From: Methanobacteriota archaeon
GTDB lineage: Archaea > Thermoplasmatota > Poseidoniia > Poseidoniales > Poseidoniaceae
Direction: 5' to 3'
Length of the DNA stretch: 12,927 nt
Assembly: GCA_002689565.1 (NCBI GenBank)
Contig: NZGQ01000095.1
Coordinates: 1 to 12,927 of the forward strand
Both the position numbers and the translations under genes were made by a program. Below the pieces are notes generated by a model. It was given only the letters and a program-made list of their open reading frames with translations. It searched no databases and was not told where the DNA came from. Positions 6,892 to 12,897 of the stretch are shown one piece after another; position 1 is the stretch's first letter; each line of letters opens with the position of its first letter.

Positions 6892-6901
6892 TTGCCACTT
6901 T
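6880..6901. repeat. 10-bp direct repeat with 12-bp period
   Basis: TTGCCACTTT occurs at 6880-6889 and again at 6892-6901, across the stop codon of the 57-residue gene. TGGCAA at 6870-6875 is complementary to the start of either copy (TTGCCA), so two alternative short hairpins are possible. The region lies between the terminator and the late promoter. It may be slippage or a regulatory element. Confidence 0.5.
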
Positions 6902-6937
6902 TAGTTTGAAAAAAAGTCCTTTCTAAAACCTTTTTCG

Positions 6938-6945
6938 TATAAATA
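6938..6945 (+). promoter_or_regulatory. T4-type late promoter (TATAAATA)
   Basis: A perfect TATAAATA, the consensus box read by the phage late sigma factor gp55 with gp33 and the clamp in T4-like phages. The predicted start is about 5-7 bases downstream, near 6951, very close to the ATG at 6953. It begins the membrane-protein/curli operon and marks it as late. Confidence 0.75.
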
Positions 6946-6952
6946 AAGCCGT

Positions 6953-7231
6953 ATGGATATATTCACCCTAATAAAAGAATTGGGGTTTCCTATCGCATCT
7001 GCCTTAATAGGTGGTTTCTTTATGTTTCTAACACTCAAATATATCATGGATGGTGTCATCGGACAGGTGAAGTCGTTACGAGGTATAGTGGGAAGTCTCG
7101 ATAATCGTGTAAAAACTATGAACCATGATATGGTTCGTATGGATACTACTATGTGTGTTGTTCTGGGAATAAGACCAGACTTGAACAGAATCAGTAGAGC
7201 AGACGGAAAAGAAGATGCGAGGAGAGACTGA
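6953..7231 (+). CDS. Single-span membrane protein with coiled region (paralogue A)
   Basis: This 92-residue protein has an N-terminal GFPI motif (11-14), a membrane segment at about 12-32, and then a charged, probably coiled segment with the conserved-looking LDNRVKTMNHD (49-59). It ends in a charged tail (RADGKEDARRD). It is clearly related to the protein at 7729-7980: the GFPI sits at the same residues and the LDN/ND...R spacing after the membrane segment is kept. The GFPI-plus-TM layout recalls YvrJ-type small proteins, but that is loose. No Shine-Dalgarno precedes the ATG, which is near the predicted late transcription start. Function unknown; late timing suggests a virion, lysis or envelope role. 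Confidence 0.75.
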   Translation: MDIFTLIKELGFPIASALIGGFFMFLTLKYIMDGVIGQVKSLRGIVGSLDNRVKTMNHDMVRMDTTMCVVLGIRPDLNRISRADGKEDARRD

Positions 7232-7233
7232 CA

Positions 7234-7716
7234 ATGATTGACCCCATAACAGCAGTAGCAACCGCAACAACTGCGTTTAATGGCATAAAGAAAATGGTTG
7301 AGGCAGGACAGAACATAGAGAGCACTTTCGGACAAATTGGGAAGTGGTATGGTGCTGTTGCTGACTTCAATGAAGCAAAGAGACAGGCAGACAATCCACC
7401 ACTATTCAAGAAACTTGTGAACAGTGTATCTGTTGAAGAGGAGGCAATGAATGCCTTCATTCAAGAGAAGAAAATTAAAGAGCAAGAGATGCAGTTACGA
7501 GAACTCTTACTCTATATGTATGGCCCAGAGGCATACCGGGAATTAACTGAGTTACGCAGAAACATCAGGGACAAAAGAGAGAAGACTGTGTATGCACAGG
7601 CAAGGAGACAAAAGGCATTTATGTGGAATGTCCTTGGTTGGACTGGGGTTGCCATATTGGGAACAGGTAGTTACTTCCTTGTGATGTTTTTAATTAATGC
7701 GATCTCGGCAGTATAA
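7234..7716 (+). CDS. 160-residue protein with C-terminal membrane anchor
   Basis: The N-terminal part starts MIDPITAVATATTAFNGIKK and continues amphipathic and helical to about residue 60 (NPPLFKK). It is followed by a long charged helical region (about 65-127), then a membrane segment at about 131-156. The product would be a soluble, probably coiled-coil domain tethered by its C-terminus. From memory, proteins with this start (DP..A..AT.AFN..K) recur in marine T4-like phages with no function known. SD-like GGAGAG is about 8 bases before the ATG, and the gene begins 2 bases after paralogue A. It lies in the late operon between two related membrane proteins, so the three may form one complex; this is inference. 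Confidence 0.75.
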   Translation: MIDPITAVATATTAFNGIKKMVEAGQNIESTFGQIGKWYGAVADFNEAKRQADNPPLFKKLVNSVSVEEEAMNAFIQEKKIKEQEMQLRELLLYMYGPEAYRELTELRRNIRDKREKTVYAQARRQKAFMWNVLGWTGVAILGTGSYFLVMFLINAISAV

Positions 7717-7728
7717 CGATGTGGGATT

Positions 7729-7980
7729 ATGGAAGTTGTTGATACAATAAAGGATTTCGGGTTCCCGATTGTTGCGGCAGTTGGGATGCTGTACATGATC
7801 TATTTTGTATGGAAAACTATAACGGAAGAGGTAGAAAAGAACCTAGAAGAAGCAAATGTGACCCTAATTGCGTTAATTGACCGCATTAGGATGCTTGATA
7901 ATGACATTATCCGATTGCAACAGAAATTAGATACTGCAATTGAAATGCGGAGAAAACAAAATGAAAAAGAAGAAAATTAA
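7729..7980 (+). CDS. Single-span membrane protein with coiled region (paralogue B)
   Basis: This 83-residue protein repeats the layout of the 6953 gene: IKDFGFPI (GFPI at 11-14), a membrane segment at about 12-30, then a charged helical coil with LDNDIIRLQQKLD (56-68) and an end rich in Lys and Glu. It is more acidic and has lost the RADGKEDARRD tail. The ribosome binding site is poor (GGGA only 2 bases from the ATG), and translation may be coupled to the preceding gene, whose stop is 12 bases upstream. The end overlaps the next gene (csgF) by 20 bases. Function unknown. The tail could face the cytoplasm or periplasm; the sequence does not settle this. Confidence 0.72.
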   Translation: MEVVDTIKDFGFPIVAAVGMLYMIYFVWKTITEEVEKNLEEANVTLIALIDRIRMLDNDIIRLQQKLDTAIEMRRKQNEKEEN

Positions 7981-8413
7981 AGGAGTATGGATCGGACTTG
8001 TAGTTTTATCAAGTAGTGTGAGTGCAAGTACCATTGAGCATAAATTCAAATCCCCTTCATTCAGTGGCATCAATCAGTCGAGTCACTATCTTACCATAGA
8101 GAATCAAGAGACTTCTCGAAAGGAAGCAATCAAGCAAGAATTAGAAGATTTACAAGAGCAACTTGAAAGGGATGCTGAGAATACCACCTTGGCAAAATTT
8201 ATTCGCAATGTAGAAAGTAGAATTTATTCTACACTTTCCCGACAAATTGTCGATAGTATGTTTGGGGAGAATCCTTCTACGAGTGGTGAGTTCAACATAG
8301 AAGGAACAGGTATATCGTATGTCACCGATGGTGATGTAGTGATATTAACAGTTACAGACGAGGATGGCAGTGTTACGACTATTACTATTCCCCTTGGTGA
8401 TTTTGGTATCTAG
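7961..8413 (+). CDS. csgF: Curli assembly factor CsgF homologue
   Basis: CsgF caps the CsgG secretion channel and couples export to curlin nucleation at the outer surface. This 150-residue protein starts with a signal peptide (about 22 residues, MKKKKIKGVWIGLVVLSSSV and on). The mature N-terminus (STIEHKFKSPSFSGI) corresponds to the E. coli segment TMTFQFRNPNFGG that inserts into CsgG. The C-terminal domain (about 75-150) has the LAKFIRNVESRIYSTLSRQI helix and the strands of a VTDEDGSVTTITIP ending, like the CsgF C-terminus. A charged helical insert (about 50-75) is longer than in E. coli. I chose ATG 7961 (GGAG 8 bases upstream) over a TTG at 7940. Its 3' end overlaps csgG by 44 bases. Confidence 0.85.
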   Translation: MKKKKIKGVWIGLVVLSSSVSASTIEHKFKSPSFSGINQSSHYLTIENQETSRKEAIKQELEDLQEQLERDAENTTLAKFIRNVESRIYSTLSRQIVDSMFGENPSTSGEFNIEGTGISYVTDGDVVILTVTDEDGSVTTITIPLGDFGI

Positions 8414-9173
8414 TTGTGCTTCAATTGGTGAAGGACAATTTGAAATACCAACTAGGCAAGAACCCAAGATTCAGTATACTCTATTACAGGAGGAACTGAT
8501 CAATGTTGGAGAACCTACAAGGAGACCCACCGTTGCGGTTTATAAGTTTGATGACCAGACAGGACAGAAGAGACAGAACAGTAATGGAGGGACTTCATTC
8601 AGTTCGGCAGTGACTCAGGCACCAGATGTGTACTTGATTCGTGCACTGACTCGTGCAGGAAATGGAAAATTTTTTAAAGTTGTAGACCGTCAAATTCTCG
8701 ACCATCTGACGAGAGAACGACAGTTAATTCGTCAAACTCGTCAATCTTACGAGGGAGAGGAAGGAAAACAACTCCCAGCGTTGACTTTCGCTGGCATGAT
8801 AATTGCAGGAGGTATAGTAGGATACGATACTTCCGTTGACACGGGTGGCGCAGGTGCCAGATACTTGGGCATTGGTTCTTCTCGTGAATTTAGTATAGAC
8901 ACCGTGACGATCAATATTCGATTGGTGTCAGTTGCTACAGGTGAGGTATTGTTGGATGTAATTTCCTCCAAGACCATACTCTCCACAGGATTCGGTGGGG
9001 ATGTGTTTAGATTTATAGAGCAGGGTACCGAACTGATTGAGATTGAATCAGGTGTTACCCAAAACGAATCTGTTTCTATTGCGACCCAACGTGCGATTGA
9101 AGCAGGTGTTCTAGAACTCATCTTGAGAGGAACTCAACGAGGGTACTGGAAAATAAATGGAGAAGAAAAATAA
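8370..9173 (+). CDS. csgG: Curli secretion channel CsgG (outer membrane lipoprotein)
   Basis: CsgG forms the nonameric outer membrane channel of type VIII secretion. This protein has a lipobox (VSSC; lipid Cys at residue 16 from this start) and matches E. coli CsgG along its length: an AVYKFDDQTGQ block (about 56-66) before the constriction loop, SFSSAV with the pore Phe conserved (where E. coli has NFSTAV), RQ.L..L..ER, a glycine-rich GGAGARYLGIG, NIRLVSVATGE, SSKTILS, FRFIE, and AIEAGVLELI near the end. The pore Asn position is Ser here. The start could be ATG 8364, but GAGG directly abuts it; GTG 8370 has GAGG with a 6-base gap, so I prefer it. The export signal is encoded within the 3' end of csgF. 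No CsgE homologue is visible in the window. Confidence 0.9.
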   Translation: MLRLLLFPLVILVSSCASIGEGQFEIPTRQEPKIQYTLLQEELINVGEPTRRPTVAVYKFDDQTGQKRQNSNGGTSFSSAVTQAPDVYLIRALTRAGNGKFFKVVDRQILDHLTRERQLIRQTRQSYEGEEGKQLPALTFAGMIIAGGIVGYDTSVDTGGAGARYLGIGSSREFSIDTVTINIRLVSVATGEVLLDVISSKTILSTGFGGDVFRFIEQGTELIEIESGVTQNESVSIATQRAIEAGVLELILRGTQRGYWKINGEEK

Positions 9174-9894
9174 AATGAACGCAAAACAAAAACTAACTTT
9201 TGTTATGATGTTCTTGATAGGTAGTGCATATGCCGATAACGAAATCTACATCGACCAAGTCGGTGATGAGGCAATTATCGAAATCGTACAAGACGGTTCA
9301 GGAAACAAGGTGGGTGGATCAACCTCTGATGACACCAAGTTTCTACTGGATGGTGACAGCATGGATTTCAATGTCAATGTTAGTGGAGGGTCTAATAATC
9401 TGATTGGTTCGATTATTGGTACTTCTACAGTGGATATTGATGTCAGTGGTTCGAGTAATGATTTATTCCTTGATGTAGATAAGGATAATGCATATGGTGC
9501 AACCAACGGTGATTTTGTTATTAATCTCACTGGTAGTAGCAATGAACTAGACTTGGATGTTGGTTCACTGGATACTGCTAACGATCTGGACTTTGACATG
9601 ATAGTCGATGGTGACTTCAATACAGCAGACATAAACATTGATGCTTCCTCTTTAACATTCAACATGGATATGGCAGGAGACAATAATAACCTACTATATA
9701 ACGGTAGTGGATATGATGGACATGAGTTTGTGCTGACTGGACTTGGAAGTTACTGGGATATTGAAATAAATCAGGAATCTACTTTACAAACAGATTCATT
9801 GGAGATAGAATATGATGGTTCGGGAACAAGTACAACCGATGCTACAATTTGTATTACTCAGTCTGACTCTGGTGATTCCACAGGTTGCGAGTAG
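9157..9894 (+). CDS. Curlin-like exported repeat protein
   Basis: This 245-residue acidic protein has a signal peptide ending about ...IGSAYA (cut after A26). The first mature repeat (about 30-54) contains QVGDEAIIEIVQ, which keeps the curlin spacing Q-x-G-x5-...-Q, with Ala replacing the usual Asn. Later stretches form a degenerate strand-turn-strand repeat with a phi-x-phi-x-x-G-x-x-N-x-phi-x-phi pattern (about 71-86, 92-108, 120-136, 168-184). They are rich in Asp, Asn, Gly and Ser, with few Gln. Two cysteines near the end (232, 244) could form a disulphide. Likely the substrate of the CsgG/CsgF system. A second start, ATG 9175, would remove six residues. The end overlaps the FecR gene by 83 bases. 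Confidence 0.75.
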   Translation: MEKKNKMNAKQKLTFVMMFLIGSAYADNEIYIDQVGDEAIIEIVQDGSGNKVGGSTSDDTKFLLDGDSMDFNVNVSGGSNNLIGSIIGTSTVDIDVSGSSNDLFLDVDKDNAYGATNGDFVINLTGSSNELDLDVGSLDTANDLDFDMIVDGDFNTADINIDASSLTFNMDMAGDNNNLLYNGSGYDGHEFVLTGLGSYWDIEINQESTLQTDSLEIEYDGSGTSTTDATICITQSDSGDSTGCE

Positions 9895-10933
9895 TAATCA
9901 AGATGTAGGTGAAGTAGATCGTGCAGTCGGATGGAGACAGATTGTACGATCAACAGAAGAAATAGAACCGCAACAAGGACAGGGAGTAATATCTAAAGAC
10001 GACCTTCGTACTGGTGAGGGGCGTGTTCAGGTAGGATTCGTAGATGGTTCCAAGTTGCGAATGACAGAACATACCAGAATAGTAATTGATAATGTAGTAT
10101 TCGATGATGATCCGAGTAAATCGGATTTGGCAATGACTTTCGCACAGGGTACTGCGAGGTTCATATCTGGACAATTAGGCAAGGTTGATCGTGAGAACAT
10201 CAGACTAAAGACCCCTACCGCATCTATCGGTATTCGTGGGACAGACTTCACGGTCACAGTTGATGAGTTCGGACAGACCCTCGTGGTACTCTTACCGGAT
10301 GTTGATGGTGTATCATCGGGTGAGATTGTTGTTTCAACAATGACAGGTGAGGTGGTGCTCAACAAACCATTCGAGGCAACTCGGACAAGTGTTATGGAAA
10401 ATCCACCAAGTGCTCCCGCAATCCTAGACTTGACTCTGGATATGCTCAACAACATTATGATCATCAATCCCCCCAAGAAGAAAGAAACTCAAGAAGAGTT
10501 CATGGTCAGTATTGACCCCGATAAGAATATCAATCCCCTTGACATAGACTTTCTGGATGAGGACTTACTCGTAGATGAAGAACTGGAACGAGACCTTCTG
10601 GAGTACAACGAACTGGACATCAACTTTCTGGATGTCGATCTACTGGAGGACTTATTGGATTCCTTTGATTCTCTGGGTGAAGAAATGCTACAGGAGAGGC
10701 AGAGTACAGGTGAGGTGGACATCCAAGGAACAGAAGAGGGATTCGACACAGTCACTCAGGTTGCAACCATTGTGGAAGGAGACAAGATTTCTCTCAATCG
10801 TGAGGTCAATGACATTGCTCGTATATCGGTTGACAAGAGTGCATCTACTACAATCACCTTAGAGCAAGACGGAAAGGAACTAGACCCGATCAAAATAAAT
10901 GGTATCGGAACCGAGATTAGAATAGTCCAATAG
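9812..10933 (+). CDS. FecR-domain protein with acidic repeats and curlin-like tail
   Basis: This 373-residue protein has a signal peptide encoded in the end of the curlin-like gene (about residues 10-28). A FecR-type domain (about 60-150) shows RTGEGRVQVGFVDGSKLRM, the QGTARFISG block and the LKTPTASIGIRGTDF signature. A linker leads to two acidic 25-residue repeats (243-267 and 268-292), each starting LDI(D/N)FLD. The last ~30 residues (ITLEQDGKELDPIKINGIG and on to IRIVQ) look like a curlin repeat. FecR proteins sense or bind periplasmic or cell-surface ligands; here export and a possible role as a curlin partner are inferred. The start is set by GGAG 7 bases before ATG 9812. The stop is 13 bases before the cyclase gene. 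Confidence 0.8.
   Translation: MMVREQVQPMLQFVLLSLTLVIPQVASSNQDVGEVDRAVGWRQIVRSTEEIEPQQGQGVISKDDLRTGEGRVQVGFVDGSKLRMTEHTRIVIDNVVFDDDPSKSDLAMTFAQGTARFISGQLGKVDRENIRLKTPTASIGIRGTDFTVTVDEFGQTLVVLLPDVDGVSSGEIVVSTMTGEVVLNKPFEATRTSVMENPPSAPAILDLTLDMLNNIMIINPPKKKETQEEFMVSIDPDKNINPLDIDFLDEDLLVDEELERDLLEYNELDINFLDVDLLEDLLDSFDSLGEEMLQERQSTGEVDIQGTEEGFDTVTQVATIVEGDKISLNREVNDIARISVDKSASTTITLEQDGKELDPIKINGIGTEIRIVQ
10538..10687 (+). repeat. Two 75-bp coding repeats in the FecR-domain gene
   Basis: Residues 243-267 and 268-292 of the FecR-domain protein form two 25-residue units, each opening LDI(D/N)FLD and continuing with acidic Leu-rich sequence. The nucleotide match is clearest at GACATAGACTTTCTGGATG (10541-10559) and GACATCAACTTTCTGGATG (10616-10634), 75 bases apart. 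The units could be a binding or spacer region. Confidence 0.6.
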
Positions 10934-10946
10934 ACTAAATAGTATA

Positions 10947-12785
10947 ATGAAAACATGGCATTGTCTCATTACACTGGCAGTTCTGATTTCTATTAGGTTA
11001 CTTGATCCATTCCTTCTAGAGAGTGCCAGACTCTCATTCTTTGATTCTCTACAGAGAGGTCAAGATAAATCTGTGTCCGAACAGATCGTACTGGTGGACA
11101 TAGATGAAGAGACACTAGACAAGTTTGGACAATACCCCATCCCTCGTAGAATCATGGCAGACGAGATCGACAAGATTGAGAATAGTCTGATTGGTCTGAA
11201 TATCTTGTTTTCAGAACCAGACAGATTCGGAGGTGACGAACACTTTGCAGACATCCTATCATGGAAACAAGCAGTCGTTGCCATTGCCCCATCCAATCGA
11301 ACCAACACCAGTTACAGACCACCTCGCATCGGTACTGCCACATTCGGTGACAGGGATGCCGAGGACTTCCGACCAGAACTGGAGGGTATGCTTTTTGCCC
11401 AACCCATCATACACAAGTCATCCTTTGGTTACGGAACAATATCATCGGCACAGGATGTCGATGGCATCACACGGAGACAACCACTACTAGAGAACTTTGA
11501 TGGTAGACTCTATCCCGCATTTGCCTTGGATATTCTCCGGGTTGCATCCGGGGATTCATCGTACCAGATTTCTACAGACGAGTATGGTATTGAGTTTGTT
11601 CGTATACCCAAGTTCAAACCAGTCATCACAGACACCAACGGCACAGTCCCAATCGCATTCTGGAATGAGTTCAAGAGATACTCGTTTACCAACCTAGACC
11701 AGATACCCCAAGGTTCTATCATCATCGTAGGTGCGACCTTTGAAGGTTCTAACATTGTAAGCACACCGATGGGTGCAATGTATCCCCATGATGTACAGGC
11801 AAACCTAATCAAGACAATGATCGATGGAGTGGTACTCAAAAGACCATCAGAATTTATTTTGTATGAGGTCTTGACAACTCTTGTTCTGTCTGTTATACTC
11901 TTACTGTTGTTAGGGTGGGCGAATATACGCATCTCAGGGATAACATTTGGTGTGTTCGTATCAGGTGTTTACTTCTTTTCAACCGATGTATTTTCAACTT
12001 ACTTCTATATGGTTGATCCTGTATTCCCTATACTGGCACTGATCCTAGTATTTGCACACGGTTCCTTTGTTCAGTTCTATACTCAGTTCAAAGCAAAGCA
12101 GATGATCAAGGGACAGTTTGGTACATACCTTTCACCCGACATGGTAGATATGCTTGCCAATGATCCATCTTTGATGAAACTAGGTGGAGAGAAGAAGGAG
12201 ATGACCTTCTTGTTTATGGACATATGTGGATTTACTCCCATATCCGAACACTACAAAAACAGAAACGATGCGGAGGGTTTGGTCACACTTATTAATAACT
12301 ATCTCAATGAAATGACTAATATTATACTAAATAACGGTGGCACAATCGACAAGTACATGGGTGATTGTATAATGGCATTCTGGAATGCACCACTCCCATG
12401 TGAAAACCACGCAGAGATGGCAGTAAAGTCTGCCATAGAGATAGAAGAGAAAACTAATGAACTTAAACGACAATATAGTGAACAGGGTCTACCCCCCATC
12501 AATGTCGGTACTGGTATTAATACAGGTGTCTGCATTGTTGGTAATATGGGTAGTGAGTCTCGGTTTGACTATTCTGTCATTGGAGACTCTGTCAACCTCG
12601 CGGCAAGACTTGAAGCAACTGCCAGTCGAGGAGACTATATCGACTATCCCACAATCTATTCAAGTTTCACAATGGAACAACTTACCAACATTGAGTCGAG
12701 ATCAATAGGTCAGATCAAGGTAAAAGGTAAGGAGGAGATGATCGACATCTATACACATTGTCCCCATAATGGTGAAAAAGAGTAG
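10947..12785 (+). CDS. CHASE2-domain adenylate cyclase (class III)
   Basis: This 612-residue inner-membrane sensor has a first membrane segment (about 6-22), a large periplasmic CHASE2-type domain (about 28-295), two or three membrane segments (about 305-376) and a cytoplasmic class III cyclase domain (about 385-605). Catalytic residues are intact: metal Asp425 (FMDICGFT) and Asp473 (DKYMGD), adenine-selecting Lys469, and Asn550 and Arg554 in SVIGDSVNLAARLE. Ser543 takes the place of the usual Thr/Asp, a mild change that still favours ATP over GTP. It should make cAMP from ATP, with the sensor reading an envelope signal. CHASE2-cyclase beside a FecR-domain gene is a known bacterial arrangement. 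There is no Shine-Dalgarno, so translation may be coupled. It is unusual for a phage. Confidence 0.9.
   Translation: MKTWHCLITLAVLISIRLLDPFLLESARLSFFDSLQRGQDKSVSEQIVLVDIDEETLDKFGQYPIPRRIMADEIDKIENSLIGLNILFSEPDRFGGDEHFADILSWKQAVVAIAPSNRTNTSYRPPRIGTATFGDRDAEDFRPELEGMLFAQPIIHKSSFGYGTISSAQDVDGITRRQPLLENFDGRLYPAFALDILRVASGDSSYQISTDEYGIEFVRIPKFKPVITDTNGTVPIAFWNEFKRYSFTNLDQIPQGSIIIVGATFEGSNIVSTPMGAMYPHDVQANLIKTMIDGVVLKRPSEFILYEVLTTLVLSVILLLLLGWANIRISGITFGVFVSGVYFFSTDVFSTYFYMVDPVFPILALILVFAHGSFVQFYTQFKAKQMIKGQFGTYLSPDMVDMLANDPSLMKLGGEKKEMTFLFMDICGFTPISEHYKNRNDAEGLVTLINNYLNEMTNIILNNGGTIDKYMGDCIMAFWNAPLPCENHAEMAVKSAIEIEEKTNELKRQYSEQGLPPINVGTGINTGVCIVGNMGSESRFDYSVIGDSVNLAARLEATASRGDYIDYPTIYSSFTMEQLTNIESRSIGQIKVKGKEEMIDIYTHCPHNGEKE
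11871..11899 (+). promoter_or_regulatory. Possible internal sigma70-type promoter in the cyclase gene
   Basis: TTGACA (11871-11876), a 17-bp spacer and TATACT (11894-11899) preceded by TGT, an extended -10, lie in codons for the second membrane segment. The predicted start is near 11906. It could give an RNA for the cyclase half alone, but the sequence also encodes a hydrophobic helix, so chance is possible. Confidence 0.35.
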
Positions 12786-12790
12786 AGATA

Positions 12791-12811
12791 TTTTCGTTCT
12801 ATATACGAAAA
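12791..12811. other. Perfect 7-bp inverted repeat after the cyclase gene
   Basis: TTTTCGT (12791-12797) and ACGAAAA (12805-12811) surround a 7-base loop. An outer AGAGA/TCTCT pair lies around it. There is no clear T-run directly after it, so it is not a convincing intrinsic terminator, but it may protect the 3' end of the operon RNA or mark its end. Confidence 0.4.
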
Positions 12812-12868
12812 AGTTCTAAAAAACCCGTCTCTTATTCCATTTTATTCTACTCATTTTCAAAATAAGTG

Positions 12869-12897
12869 TTGACAATAAATGCTGTATACCCTATAAT
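12869..12897 (+). promoter_or_regulatory. Perfect sigma70 promoter reading out of the window
   Basis: TTGACA (12869-12874), a 17-bp spacer and TATAAT (12892-12897) match the consensus in all twelve bases and in spacing. The predicted start is near 12904. A purine-rich leader (12911-12927) follows, likely carrying the binding site of a gene that begins past the edge. Confidence 0.9.

Noticed and set aside
7719..7742. Seven-codon mini-ORF overlapping the start of the 7729 gene
   Set aside because: It has no separate ribosome binding site and could arise by chance. A leader-peptide role is not supported.
9246..9683. Open frame of 145 codons on the - strand opposite the curlin-like gene
   Set aside because: It gives a Ser/Pro/Leu-rich product, expected from the complement of an Asp/Asn/Gly-rich coding sequence. 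No ribosome binding site or promoter is seen for it.
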